Positions 1-10,451 of a stretch of DNA of 64,000 nucleotides are shown piece after piece. The stretch comes from DASZWJ01 sp963813895 (lineage in GTDB: Bacteria; Pseudomonadota; Gammaproteobacteria; JAURND01): contig CAWFAS010000005.1 in assembly GCA_963813895.1 (NCBI GenBank), positions 186,001 to 250,000 on the forward strand, in the 5' to 3' direction. A program made the position numbers and the translations under genes. Below the pieces are notes generated by a model, which saw nothing but the letters and a program-made list of their open reading frames with translations, ran no database searches and was not told where the DNA came from. Numbering within the stretch: the stretch's first letter is position 1; every line of letters begins with the position of its first letter.

Positions 1-1362
<1,362 letters not shown>

Positions 1363-1635
1363 TAACACCAAAGTGGTTTTGGCTCCTATCTGATTTATTT
1401 TAGATAGTTGAAAAAATCTTGGTGAAGTTAAGCAAAATATTTTAAATAACGAATTCTACATCACTTAAATTGTATTTGAAGGTTATCCTGATTAATTTTT
1501 AGGATATCCTGAGGGTATTCTTAAGCGGAGTTACAATAATTCCGTTTAAGAAAACTTCAAACTCTTCTTAAAAAGAAGAGAGATTAAAAATAATTTACAA
1601 TTTACCTTTTTGACAGATTTTTTCTGTCTGCCGTC
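1363..1635 (+). other. 23S-5S internal transcribed spacer
   Basis: AT-rich spacer between the two rRNA genes. It contains no tRNA cloverleaf and no credible ORF. An imperfect inverted sequence ('ttaagcggag..' / '..ccgtttaaga', about 1522-1552) could be part of the processing stem. Nothing else is recognisable. Confidence 0.7.
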
Positions 1636-1754
1636 TTCCTGGCGGCCATAGCGAGCGGGTACCACCTGACCCCATTCCGAACTCAGAAGTGAAAACGCTC
1701 AGCGCCGATGATAGTGTGGGGTCTCCCCATGTGAAAGTAGGACACCGCCAGGAT
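1636..1754 (+). rRNA. rrf: 5S ribosomal RNA
   Basis: About 119 nt with the typical gammaproteobacterial 5S pattern: 'cctggcggccatagcg' at the 5' end, 'ccattccgaactcagaagtg' in the middle, 'gtggggtctccccatg' and a 3' end 'ccgccagga' complementary to the 5' end (helix I). It lies about 270 nt downstream of the 23S gene in the same orientation, as in a standard 16S-23S-5S operon. Confidence 0.95.
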
Positions 1755-1767
1755 TTTTTATGTGATT

Positions 1768-1799
1768 ATCCCGTAGCTATTCGAATATTGCTGCGGGAT
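1768..1799 (+). terminator. Possible terminator hairpin after the rRNA operon
   Basis: A 10 bp stem (ATCCCGTAGC / GCTGCGGGAT, one G-U pair) with a 12 nt loop begins 14 nt after the 5S gene. It is not followed by a strong T-run, so intrinsic termination here is only plausible from position and stem stability. Confidence 0.45.
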
Positions 1800-2003
1800 T
1801 CACTCTTAGCTTAATATACCCTCCTCCATGGATCAACTTTAGTTAATGGATTTATCTTTCAGCATCATTATTAAAAGTTGCATTCATCAATAATAAAAAC
1901 TCTGTATTAACCCGTTTGCTTTAAAATAAAAAATAAAACCAATAATCTTTGTACTAATACACTTTTAACCAGCCTAAATTTAAGAATTCTGGGATATATA
2001 ATT

Positions 2004-3569
2004 ATGGACGCAAAAAAAGAAGAACACACAATTAACACAAACAAAGAAATAGAATTATTAAATTCCCTTATTAAATCAGACCAAGACCCATCTTCTTTAT
2101 TTCCCCCCTAACCCTGCAGAGAGAAATAGCTCACCTACCACTCCTATATCGTCTCTTAGCATAACTCTACCGTTCACTCCTTCTAACTCTTCAACAGACT
2201 TATCTACGTGTTCAACGGTACAAAGAGCGATTTTAAAATTAGATCAACCTATTACTGAGGAGAAATTATCTGCGTTTCGAGAATTTGTAAAAACATATTT
2301 GATTAGGAGTTCCTAAACCCCAGGTTTAAGAGGTAACGATTCTACTTGTGGAACCCGCGATAAAATTAAATATATACCAACAGTGCTTAATATTCTGGAT
2401 CAAATAGGATGTAAAAAACTGGCAATTGATAGTGTTGAGAATTATTTAGAAAACTTAATGTCGATACAGACAAATGCAGATTCTTCAATATCCCCAAAAT
2501 GGAGACTAAAAAAACAATGTGCATTTCAATTATGTGAACTTTTGATAGCAGAAGAGACAGTTGGTTAAGCACTAAATTAGGAATAAATTTACATAATTTA
2601 TTAAATCAAGAAGAACTAATGCAGTTAATATTGGATGCATTGTTATATAAAAAAAACAATCTAGCTATTAGTTTATTCCAAGGATTTTTGACAGAAATCA
2701 ATAATGCACAAAAAACTGCGTCCAGTTTAAATAAATCTCCAGATGACGATAAGTTGAAGCTTTTAAGATTTCAGTTATTAAAAGATTTTGATACGGATCA
2801 GGTTGAACAAGTCTTGCAGCATTTAATAGAAAAATTTAAAGAAGGTGGGGGGAACTCGATGATAGTGATAAATTATTTGAAATTCATAAGCAGTTACGTT
2901 TAGTTTTAGGGAACAAAGGAAGTAACATATATACTAATTTAACACACCCAACTTTAACCGAAACACAGATGATAAAAGTTTTAGGAAGTATATCAACCAT
3001 GTTAAAAATGGGTATGGATTTCGCTAATATTGTTCCGTTATTAGTAGACGTCGGTTTTTTCGAAAAGGCTGCAGAACAAACACCCGCTGTGCTTTTCAGC
3101 TTTTTCTAACCAGTGCAAAATTTAAACAAGCCCTTCTAATTGAAAAACTTTTGGATGTAATTGAATCCCAAAGTGAAAAGTTTACTCCTATGATAACTGA
3201 AAATGCGGTTACTGGCTTAGCGCATAGAGGCTTTTTTTCAGATTCAGCAATAATAATAATCTTAGATTTCAAAACCTGTTTAAAAAAACACCCAATCCCA
3301 GGGCCCTAAAGCATTGCGCACTAAAACCAGTTAAAGAATATGAAGAAAAAGTTATACCCATGCAACCTCGATTAACGGATACAGATACAGATATAGAATT
3401 GGGCAGCCCGACGTTGGAGCGCACTCCTTCTTTTGGCAACAATTATGACCGAAGTTTTATTGGTACAATGGGCAAGAAGCAAGAGGAAAAAGAGAAAAAA
3501 CTTAAGACTACTTCTAACCCGGATGAGCCAACTAAACCTAGAGATAAAGATAGTTGCCTTATCGCTTAA
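2004..3569 (+). pseudogene. Multiply frameshifted ORF with a CAAX-like C terminus
   Basis: A hydrophilic protein of about 520 residues can be followed only by changing frame several times. ATG 2004 opens a frame that stops at about 2110 inside a C-run. A second frame covers 2110-2568 with an in-frame stop at 2314. A third covers about 2570-2903 and is lost at a G-run near 2850. Further shifts follow near 3100 and 3300, and the last frame ends at 3569. The fragments are rich in Lys/Asn/Ser and look alpha-helical; no domain was recognised. The last residues read DKDSCLIA, a CAAX-type box (Cys-Leu-Ile-Ala) that in some Legionella effectors directs host prenylation. That role is inference from motif and context. 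The number of breaks argues for decay rather than a single sequencing error. Confidence 0.6.
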
Positions 3570-3851
3570 ATTGATTATAGCCTTAGCTCTGTGAAAACAA
3601 TTTGCAACTGCTTAAAAAATTTCCCTGGCCCCATAACACCAATTAGAATTTTTCTCACCGCACACTCCGCTGTATAAAATTAACGCAGGTTTTCGTTGAC
3701 ATTACAGGCCTTTCCAGTTAGTCTTTCAACCTTTGCAGCATCAAGCTATAACCCCTTCCCGCAAGCAGGAGAAGAGGACCGTTGCAATACAATCATATCG
3801 CTTTGAATCTATATTTAGATAAACTCCAAGCTAGCCAAAAGAGGATCACTG

Positions 3852-5549
3852 ATGCAAAAAATTTGGGCACCAGCAGATAAAGTATTGTCAGAAATTGGTC
3901 GGTTTGTATTAATAAGGCCTATAGTTTCCGCAGTTTTACTATTAACTGCAATCATTATCACATTATTAAGTAATGGCACTTTTAAAAATTCAGCAACAAC
4001 ACAATCTTCATATCAGCATATAACCATCCCGCATCTTGATATTGTATTATCTAATCCTTTAATTGCGGGCACACAAGTTCGCACTTTGCTGGCGAAAGCC
4101 GCTTTACCAAATCATTCACCCCTATCTACGAATTTACCGGCAGTTGAACCGACCACTACTGCAGTTGTCCTTCCTGCGGCCACACCAGTAAAAGCCATGG
4201 AAACTGTAACGTCGGGAATAACACAGACTCAACCAAACTTAATCCAGTCAACTATTCCTCTAGCCGCATTACCACAACCAGCGCCAGTCATTATGGCTCC
4301 AGCGGTCGCAGCGGTAACAGCTAAACCCCCCGTCATTGCCAAATCCACTTCACTTCCAGCCGATACTACCTGGCAAGCATTCAGAATACACCGTGGTGAC
4401 AACCTGGCTCGCGTATTTAAGAAATATAAGATTAATGCCAAAGATGCTACTACCCTTGCCAGCTTGTCAATTGCAAAACCTCTGCGGCATTTAAAGCCCG
4501 GTAAGGAATTGTTGTTAATTATAGATAATAAACAGCAACTGCAAAAGCTTAGCTATGCAGCTGGTAGCCAAGATGAACTTAGTATAGTTCGTACTGCATT
4601 TGGGTTTGAGAAGGAAAGTGCACATCCGCTGGTTGCCCAAGCGGCTCCAGTTGCACCACAGTCTATTAATGCAGAAAATGACCTAACGGTCGCTACTAAT
4701 ACAGCAGCGATTGTTAGCGAGGCTGCATCGTTATCTTATGTATCTGGAGAAGTTCGCAAGTCTTTAATCAGCGACGCTCGCAAAGCCGGATTATCTGCTA
4801 AGCAGGCTAACCAATTGGCACAGATTTTTAACGGCCAAAAAGTGCAACGGGGTAATCAGTTCAGCGTATTAGTTGAAGAGGCTCCCAAGGCTAACAAAAA
4901 AGTTAGCACCAATAATATTTTGGTCGCCCAATTAATAGGAGGGGATAAGCAGTTACAGTTAATACGTTTCACTGACCCTAAAGGTAATACTAATTATTTT
5001 AATCCTCAAGGTGAGAGTTTGAATTCAGGCATCCTAAGGGCTCCCGTACAATATAAACGGATTAGTTCAAGTTTTTCCGCCAGCCGGTTTCACCCATTAT
5101 TACATTTTTTCCGGCCACATTTGGGGGTTGATTATGCAGCTCCCACGGGCACGCCGATTAAAGCTGCGGGTGATGGCGTGATTGCTGAGATAGAAAGAAC
5201 GGGTGGATACGGTAAATCGATAACGATTAAACATGATGCAAAATATTCAACGCTTTATGCGCATATGTCTAAATTCGCCGACAATCTTCGTGTTGGCTCA
5301 GTAATCCAGCATGGTCAAATTATTGGTTACGTGGGTAGCACAGGTCTTGCTACCGGCCCGCATTTACATTATGAAATTCATGTCAATAATGTGGCCATGA
5401 ATCCATTGACTGTAGCTTTGCCACAAGCAGTAGTTCCAAAACCTTATCTCAACCAGTTTTTAGCTCAGACAAAAATCCTTTTAGCCCAACTTAAATCAAA
5501 TAAGTCTGTGCATCTGGCGGATAAAGGGGAAACTGTTAAGCGGTCTTAA
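3852..5549 (+). CDS. mepM: M23-family murein DD-endopeptidase (MepM/YebA-like)
   Basis: A 565-residue cell-wall hydrolase that should cleave peptidoglycan cross-links in the periplasm. A hydrophobic segment at about residues 17-40 is a signal anchor and is followed by a long Ala/Pro/Thr-rich linker. An OapA/LysM-like domain starts near residue 172 (WQAFRIHRGDNLARVF). The C-terminal peptidase M23 domain (about 400-520) carries the zinc ligands in HLGVDYAAPTGTPIKAAGDG (about 422) and GPHLHYEIH (about 502). Length and architecture match MepM/NlpD-like endopeptidases. The ATG at 3852 follows 'agaggatcactg', a usable ribosome site. The gene stands alone between a pseudogene and a convergent small ORF. 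Endopeptidase class is firm; exact orthology to MepM is likely. Confidence 0.88.
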   Translation: MQKIWAPADKVLSEIGRFVLIRPIVSAVLLLTAIIITLLSNGTFKNSATTQSSYQHITIPHLDIVLSNPLIAGTQVRTLLAKAALPNHSPLSTNLPAVEPTTTAVVLPAATPVKAMETVTSGITQTQPNLIQSTIPLAALPQPAPVIMAPAVAAVTAKPPVIAKSTSLPADTTWQAFRIHRGDNLARVFKKYKINAKDATTLASLSIAKPLRHLKPGKELLLIIDNKQQLQKLSYAAGSQDELSIVRTAFGFEKESAHPLVAQAAPVAPQSINAENDLTVATNTAAIVSEAASLSYVSGEVRKSLISDARKAGLSAKQANQLAQIFNGQKVQRGNQFSVLVEEAPKANKKVSTNNILVAQLIGGDKQLQLIRFTDPKGNTNYFNPQGESLNSGILRAPVQYKRISSSFSASRFHPLLHFFRPHLGVDYAAPTGTPIKAAGDGVIAEIERTGGYGKSITIKHDAKYSTLYAHMSKFADNLRVGSVIQHGQIIGYVGSTGLATGPHLHYEIHVNNVAMNPLTVALPQAVVPKPYLNQFLAQTKILLAQLKSNKSVHLADKGETVKRS

Positions 5550-5601
5550 ACTCTGTCAAACAATAACTTATCTTTTCTAGGTATCGGCTGTCATCCTGAA
5601 C

Positions 5602-5640
5602 AAAGCTGTCATCCTTCGCTACGCTCAGGATGACAGCTTT
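5602..5640. terminator. Bidirectional terminator-like palindrome
   Basis: Perfect 14 bp arms (AAAGCTGTCATCCT / AGGATGACAGCTTT) around an 11 nt loop sit between two convergent genes. The arm sequence 'tgtcatcct..' recurs in palindromes at 11623 and 19553, so this is also a short member of a dispersed repeat family. Confidence 0.6.
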
Positions 5641-5644
5641 CTTC

Positions 5645-5911
5645 TTAAATAAATGAATTAGCCAGAGCAGTATCCAATTCACAAGTCTGAGATCTTCGCA
5701 CGTTGCCTGCTTTATTCCAGTAACGCGCTACAAGAGATTCGACTAAATCTATTTCCTGTTGGCTTGGGTAATCATTCCCCATTTCTTCAAGCAGCTGAAT
5801 GGCCAGATAATTGACATATTGCGATTTTTTCATGGTTGCAGGTTTGGGCGCTTTTTTGATCGCCATTTGATAATAAAAAACAAATTCGTCTGGAAAAAGT
5901 AGATTTTTCAT
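5645..5911 (-). CDS. Hypothetical 88-residue protein
   Basis: A small, soluble, mildly acidic ORF with a good start: ATG at 5911 is preceded on the minus strand by 'caaggaattactt'. It has an aromatic N terminus (LLFPDEFVFYYQM), a Lys/Pro-rich hinge, then two predicted helices (YVNYLAIQLLEEM and EIDLVESLVARYW). No signal peptide or membrane segment is visible and no family was recognised. It is convergent with mepM across a shared terminator palindrome, so it is transcribed independently. Confidence 0.55.
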   Translation of the reverse strand: MKNLLFPDEFVFYYQMAIKKAPKPATMKKSQYVNYLAIQLLEEMGNDYPSQQEIDLVESLVARYWNKAGNVRRSQTCELDTALANSFI

Positions 5912-6413
5912 AAGTAATTCCTTGTTCGCTTGGAAGTAACTGGAGTTTTATACCCCCTTAACAGGTATGGCTCCAATAAAGGAATCAACAGCAACTTGTT
6001 ACAAATTTCCATGTAGAATTAACTTTCCCCTGACCTGCTATTCCTACATTGAGAGTGAATGCAAGATAGGGTATTTAAAACCTCACATCCTTGTGAGTCC
6101 TATGCCAGTATTTTTATACTGTCACGACAAGCTTTTTGCGACACTTAACGGGTAAAATACCTTCGTTACTTTTTGTTATGAGCGGGCGCACTTAGAGGTG
6201 CAAGCTTCCCTAATGTTCAACATGATACTTAGGGCTTGTGCCCTCAGGGTCCATTTATATTCAGGTTACAGAAAATTGAAAATATCCAAATAAAAACGAA
6301 GTAATCAAAATTGATTATTTATTGTAATTTTTATTGCAGATAGATAGTATCCGTATTTTAATACTTAGGTATGGAAACACAGCTAAATAGTAACCCTGAA
6401 CAAGGAGTCGTTT
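5912..6413. other. Intergenic region upstream of the LuxR-type regulator
   Basis: A 500 bp non-coding stretch between two divergent genes. The 62-codon ORF at 5967-6155 has no plausible ribosome site and no coding bias. A short inverted repeat 'agggcttgtgccct' lies at about 6231; the same hexamer motif 'agggcttg' begins the palindrome at 24291. The last 110 bp, AT-rich, hold a 16 bp palindrome listed separately. Confidence 0.4.
6302..6317. promoter_or_regulatory. Palindromic operator candidate
   Basis: Perfect 7+2+7 palindrome TAATCAAAATTGATTA about 100 bp upstream of the LuxR-family gene at 6414. Its position and symmetry fit a dimeric regulator site; the protein that binds it is unknown. 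Confidence 0.3.
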
Positions 6414-7181
6414 ATGAGTATTTTGGCTACAAAAAACGCTAAGTTAACCCTGGATTTTCTTAATACAGTTATATTAGATCAGAATTATGATATTTTTGAC
6501 GAATTATTAATGCCAAATAGTGTCAACTATGATGACTTTGGTACCGCTATTGGCATAGAAAGAGTCAAAGCTAATGCGACTGACTGGTTTAGTATTTTTA
6601 CGGATCCAAATATTAGAGTAACTGATAGCATAGTGAGCGACGAATCTGTGGTCTATCGTTTTATACAAAACCTTACCCACATTGACACTTTTAAGTCTAT
6701 TCCTGCTACAGGTAATAGAATCTCTGCTGACGTTATGGCCATGTTCAGGACTAATGGGGAGAAAATAACAGGTTTTCATATATCCTCCAATTTGGAACAT
6801 ATTGTTTGCCAATTAATCGACGTCAAACAGGTGGATATTAATAAGATACTACAACGGCCAATTGTTGATCGCAAAGATAATTTTCCGTTGCAAAAAGCGT
6901 TAAACCAGCTGCAATCCTGTGGTATTAAATTAACTATACAACAACTTCGTTGCCTAAGCTTGTGGTTCTCTGGGAGGACTAGTAAAGAGATCGCAGCATT
7001 GTTAAATATTTCTTACCGGACAGTAGAAGCGCATCTTGCTGTAATTAAAGAAAAGCTTGAATGCAGGAGAAAGAAAGAGATTTTCGATATACTGCAACAG
7101 CATGGGTTGTTACATATTATGCAAGAATGCAGTAATACTATTTTAATTGGGTTAATTAAACAGGGATTAAAGCACGACTAA
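6414..7181 (+). CDS. LuxR-type HTH regulator with NTF2/SnoaL-like N-terminal domain
   Basis: 255 residues. The N-terminal ~130 residues resemble the NTF2/SnoaL-like fold (alternating helices then strands, e.g. FDELLMPNSVNYDDFG and VVYRFIQNLTHIDTF), a likely small-ligand sensor. Residues about 170-240 are a LuxR/GerE helix-turn-helix: LTIQQLRCLSLWFSGRTSKE followed by IAALLNISYRTVEAHLAVIK, with the conserved Leu, Gly-Arg-Thr, Ile-Ala and Thr-Val-Glu-His positions. There is no receiver or autoinducer domain. Start ATG 6414 has 'aaggagtcgttt' upstream, a strong ribosome site. It is convergent with the transporter at 7182, with adjacent stop codons. It probably acts as a metabolite-responsive transcription factor; ligand and targets are unknown. 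Confidence 0.75.
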   Translation: MSILATKNAKLTLDFLNTVILDQNYDIFDELLMPNSVNYDDFGTAIGIERVKANATDWFSIFTDPNIRVTDSIVSDESVVYRFIQNLTHIDTFKSIPATGNRISADVMAMFRTNGEKITGFHISSNLEHIVCQLIDVKQVDINKILQRPIVDRKDNFPLQKALNQLQSCGIKLTIQQLRCLSLWFSGRTSKEIAALLNISYRTVEAHLAVIKEKLECRRKKEIFDILQQHGLLHIMQECSNTILIGLIKQGLKHD

Positions 7182-8114
7182 TTAAGTCACAGTATTTTGT
7201 TCATTACGCAACCATGTCATCACAGCAATGGCAGCTAAGATTAAGATGACGGCTATTCCCTGCCACAAATTAAAGTTTTCATCGAAAATAATAACACCCC
7301 ATATCAGACCAGTGACTGCCACAACCCCATCCACCAGGCTATAATAAACCGGTCCGGAAATTTTTAGCAGCCAGAAAAATAACACGTACCCCAGACTGGA
7401 TAAAACCATTTCAAAGAGAATTAGCCAAGATGGCAGTGAAAAAGGCCAATGTAATGGATAAAAACTATGGGTGGTGATTACCAGTGGCAGCAATAACAAG
7501 GTGGAAATGATCATCATCCCTGCTGCTAGTGATAAAGGTGTGCTTTCCCGTGGCCGACGGGGGTTGATATGAGTTGTAAAAAGGGCGAAACAAAAGGGGG
7601 TAATTAAGGCCAATAATACCCAGCGCGCCTGTTGCGGTTGAGCAAAGTTAGCATTGGGTAAAACCAGACATAAAACTCCGATAATAGCCATGACCACGCC
7701 AGTAAATCGCAACAGTTGAAACCGTTCTTGTTTTGCTAGCAGTGCCATAGGGTAAATCATGATTGGAACTGTATTAACAATAAGTGCCAATAAGCTGGCT
7801 GGCAAATGAGCTGCAGCAAAATACATATTAGTATTGGGGATGGCAATACCTAACAGACCACAGATACAGTAGAATGCTAAGTAACGGGGTTTAAAACTCA
7901 ATCGCTGACGACTGATAAAACAGCAAACGCTAAGAATGATCGCAGGCCCTAGCGATTGCCAAAAAGTATAACCTAATGGCGCAACACCATGGGTAGTAGC
8001 AAAGCGCGCTATAGCGTATCCAGAGCCCCAGGTGATACCCAGAGAGAAGAGAATATAGAATGAAACTAGACGATTGTTCACAATCTGCGACCTTGTTAAA
8101 CCTTGGATTTTCAA
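7182..8114 (-). CDS. DMT-superfamily (EamA/RhaT-like) permease
   Basis: 310-residue integral membrane protein with about ten hydrophobic segments in two five-helix halves, the hallmark of the drug/metabolite transporter superfamily. The first half contains the typical N-terminal 'GITWGSGYAIARFAT' and the loop 'YLAFYCICGLLGIAIPNTNM'. The second begins near 'ARWVLLALITPFCFALFTTH' and ends with 'LWGVIIFDENFNLWQGIAVI', the GxxxFGExxxxxxxxG-like EamA end motif. It probably exports or exchanges small metabolites; the substrate cannot be read from sequence. It is divergent from rsmJ (48 bp gap), so the two share a promoter region. Confidence 0.85.
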   Translation of the reverse strand: MKIQGLTRSQIVNNRLVSFYILFSLGITWGSGYAIARFATTHGVAPLGYTFWQSLGPAIILSVCCFISRQRLSFKPRYLAFYCICGLLGIAIPNTNMYFAAAHLPASLLALIVNTVPIMIYPMALLAKQERFQLLRFTGVVMAIIGVLCLVLPNANFAQPQQARWVLLALITPFCFALFTTHINPRRPRESTPLSLAAGMMIISTLLLLPLVITTHSFYPLHWPFSLPSWLILFEMVLSSLGYVLFFWLLKISGPVYYSLVDGVVAVTGLIWGVIIFDENFNLWQGIAVILILAAIAVMTWLRNEQNTVT

Positions 8115-8162
8115 CCTGCAAGGACAAAATAGCTTCTAATCTACCAGGGAGCACATCGCGAC

Positions 8163-8984
8163 ATGCCTCTTGATACCCCACATGACAATTTAGCCTTTCT
8201 ACCAGACCAGAACCAATTTATAGCCGTAGCATGTGAATCAGAGGCCGTTCCTCGACAGAAGTATGCACAACAGATTGCCAGACAATTAAATTTGCCGCAA
8301 GTTGCCATTAATAATAAACAATTTATTTGTTTACTGGTAGTGACTGACCAGCGTTTGGAGTTAAGGCCGTTATTGCGGCGGAGTAAGCCACTGGCTGTGG
8401 ATTTTTTTACTCCTGCCTTAAATTATCGTCGTTTACAAGGTGGTGGAAAAAATCAATTATTGGCCAGGGCAGTTGGAATAAAAGGCTCCTATAGGCCGGA
8501 TATATTAGATGCAACCGCGGGGCTTGGTACTGATGGTTTTATAATGGCCTGTTTAGGGTGTAATGTACACTGGCTGGAGCGTTCGCCCATAGTAGCGGTA
8601 TTATTGCAAGATGGTTTAGAGCGTTTTGCGCGCCAGACCGAGGTCGAATTAGCTTTGAGACTCACCATCACAGATAGTGTAGACTGGTTAAATAAATTGT
8701 CCCCGCAAGCTGCAACCGATGTCATTTATTTAGATCCCATGTTCCCAGAGCGTGGTAAAGCGGCATTGGGCAAGTTGTCTATGCGCATAATACATCAATT
8801 GGTAGGTGCCGATGAAGATGCTGAGCGATTACTGGCAATGGCCTTACAATACGCGAAAAAGCGAGTGGTAGTAAAACGTCCACGTATGGCTCCAGTTATT
8901 GCAAATACGCTCCGCAGGCCTGATATAGTCTTTAAGGGGAAAAGCAGTCGGTTTGACGTATATCTGCAAGGTATAAAAATTTAA
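8163..8984 (+). CDS. rsmJ: 16S rRNA (guanine1516-N2)-methyltransferase RsmJ
   Basis: 273 residues. It uses S-adenosylmethionine to methylate N2 of G1516 of 16S rRNA in the cytoplasm. SAM-binding motif I is DATAGLGTDGF at about residues 115-125. The catalytic-pocket motif IYLDPMFPERGKAALGK lies near 188, and RVVVKRPRMAPVI near 238 is a family signature. Length is close to the E. coli protein, with N-terminal variation. GmhB starts 18 bp downstream on the same strand, so the two are probably co-transcribed. Identification is firm. Confidence 0.93.
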   Translation: MPLDTPHDNLAFLPDQNQFIAVACESEAVPRQKYAQQIARQLNLPQVAINNKQFICLLVVTDQRLELRPLLRRSKPLAVDFFTPALNYRRLQGGGKNQLLARAVGIKGSYRPDILDATAGLGTDGFIMACLGCNVHWLERSPIVAVLLQDGLERFARQTEVELALRLTITDSVDWLNKLSPQAATDVIYLDPMFPERGKAALGKLSMRIIHQLVGADEDAERLLAMALQYAKKRVVVKRPRMAPVIANTLRRPDIVFKGKSSRFDVYLQGIKI

Positions 8985-9002
8985 GATTTAGAGTGTACAG
9001 CC

Positions 9003-9533
9003 ATGTTAATTATTCTTGATAGAGATGGAGTTATAAATGAAGACTCGGAAGATTTTATTAAATCTGCCGCTGAATGGATACCCATCCCTGGGAGCATGGA
9101 AGCCATCGCCTCATTAAATCACGCAGGTCATATAGTGGCTATTGCCACCAATCAGTCGGGTATCGGGCGTGGATTATTTACCGAACAGGATTTGCAGGCT
9201 ATTCATGATAAAATGCACCTTTCATTGGCGGCAGTAGGCGGCCACATTGATGGTATTTTTTATTGCCCTCATCATCCAGATGTAAATTGCAACTGTCGCA
9301 AACCTAAGCCCGGTCTATTGCTGCAAATTGCCGCCTTTTTTCATACTGATTTTCGCAACGCCGTATTTATTGGTGACGCCGAACGTGATATAGCCTGCGC
9401 TAAAGCGGTGGACTGCCCGTCGATTTTAGTCAAGACCGGCAAGGGTGCGCGTACTTTAGTAGATAAATTAAAATGGCAAGATATACTAGTTTATGACGAT
9501 TTGGCTGCGGCAGCCGCCGCTATTTTAAAGTAA
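9003..9533 (+). CDS. gmhB: D-glycero-beta-D-manno-heptose-1,7-bisphosphate 7-phosphatase
   Basis: 176 residues. A HAD-family phosphatase that removes the 7-phosphate in the ADP-heptose pathway for the LPS inner core. HAD motif I is LDRDGVINED (residues about 5-14). The Cys-rich zinc loop CPHHPDVNCNCRKPKPG (about 92-108) is diagnostic for GmhB against other HAD enzymes. Motif III/IV is VFIGDAERDIACA (about 122-134). It follows rsmJ by 18 bp and precedes a secreted protein. The other heptose genes are not in this window. Confidence 0.92.
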   Translation: MLIILDRDGVINEDSEDFIKSAAEWIPIPGSMEAIASLNHAGHIVAIATNQSGIGRGLFTEQDLQAIHDKMHLSLAAVGGHIDGIFYCPHHPDVNCNCRKPKPGLLLQIAAFFHTDFRNAVFIGDAERDIACAKAVDCPSILVKTGKGARTLVDKLKWQDILVYDDLAAAAAAILK

Positions 9534-9577
9534 ATGTTCAGCCACTGGATTTCCGTAACCAATTTAAGGTGTAAATT

Positions 9578-9913
9578 ATGAAGCAAACAAAAGTACAGGT
9601 AATAATTCTGGTAAGTTTATTATTACTAGGTAGTCATAGTGCCTTGGCCTGCAAGATGACAGCGATAGGCGGATCTGCACAAGCCATAAATGCCATTGTA
9701 AACCATATAGCAGCTGATCCGCAGCAACAGGACCGCTCTATAAAGAAAATTACGCAAGAAAATTCTACCAGCTGGACGTATATAGTAGAGACTTCAATGG
9801 GGGACAATAACTGCCAGGCAGCAAGCTATCAAGCAATTGTAGATCCCAGTTGCCAGATTAAAGTACAGCCAGTAGCTGGTGAATTTGTATGTGAAAGTGA
9901 TTCAAAAGGTTGA
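9578..9913 (+). CDS. Small secreted Cys-containing hypothetical protein
   Basis: 111 residues with a clear Sec signal peptide (KVQVIILVSLLLLGSHSALA, then C). The mature part is about 87 residues and has four cysteines (ACKM, NNCQ, SCQI, VCES), suggesting disulfides in the periplasm or outside the cell. If the Cys after the Ala is lipidated it could be a small lipoprotein, but the box ALAC is weak. Start ATG 9578 has 'aaggtgtaaatt' upstream. No family recognised. Confidence 0.65.
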   Translation: MKQTKVQVIILVSLLLLGSHSALACKMTAIGGSAQAINAIVNHIAADPQQQDRSIKKITQENSTSWTYIVETSMGDNNCQAASYQAIVDPSCQIKVQPVAGEFVCESDSKG

Positions 9914-9967
9914 GTTTTGAGTATTTATAGTATCTGTATTTTTTTTGAAGGAAGACTCAGATAAAAG

Positions 9968-10150
9968 TGCCACTAGAAGCTGCCCCCTTCCTAATCTTCC
10001 CCCGCAAGCGGGGGAAGGAACTGCTTGGGTAGGATAAATAAACTGGGTAGGATGTTAAGTCAAGTTACGCACCCATCCCCTTTCTAGCTCGAGCAAGTCC
10101 TTTCCCCCGCTTGCGGGGGAAGGTTAGGAAGGGGGCAGCTTCTAGTGGCA
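9968..10150. repeat. Long palindromic repeat, TGCCACTAG family
   Basis: A 183 bp inverted repeat with ends TGCCACTAGAAGCTGCCCCC and its complement. Each arm carries its own smaller palindrome CTTCCCCCGCAAGCGGGGGA. Related copies lie at 27482-27697 and 29485-29646. It sits between convergent genes, so it may also end transcription. Strongly GC-rich against its surroundings. Confidence 0.85.
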
Positions 10151-10175
10151 TTCATTAGCATAATAACCAACCCAA

Positions 10176-10451
10176 TTACCTAACCAAAAAATCTTTATAA
10201 TTTTCCACTGGAATTTCCTCAGCAGTAACCTCTGCCACCTTCGCTGCTGGTGGCCCGCTCTGTAATTTATCTCTAAAAGCGTTTAACTGCGCACTTAGCC
10301 CAAAGGCTTTTGCCTCTACCCTTCCATCCGCCAAATTGCGCACCCAACCGGTCAATCCCAGTTTAATAGCTTGCTGGTGGGTGAAGCGGCGAAAACAAAC
10401 ACCTTGCACCCGTCCACTGATAATATAATGTCGTCCTAATAGTTCCGTCAT
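10176..10451 (-). CDS. acyP: Acylphosphatase
   Basis: 91 residues, the standard acylphosphatase length. It hydrolyses carboxyl-phosphate bonds. The phosphate-binding loop GRVQGVCFRR with the catalytic Arg is at residues 13-22 and the catalytic Asn is in GWVRNLADGRVEA (35-47). The start codon overlaps the stop of the upstream TlpA-like gene by four bases, so the two are translationally coupled at the distal end of the cytochrome-oxidase assembly cluster. Confidence 0.92.
   Translation of the reverse strand: MTELLGRHYIISGRVQGVCFRRFTHQQAIKLGLTGWVRNLADGRVEAKAFGLSAQLNAFRDKLQSGPPAAKVAEVTAEEIPVENYKDFLVR

Noticed and set aside
1363..1635. tRNA in the rRNA spacer
   Set aside because: No cloverleaf arms or TTCGA-type loop in the 23S-5S spacer; spacer tRNAs normally lie between 16S and 23S, outside this window.
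5967..6155. 62-codon ORF
   Set aside because: No ribosome site, unusual composition, no neighbour relation; probably chance.
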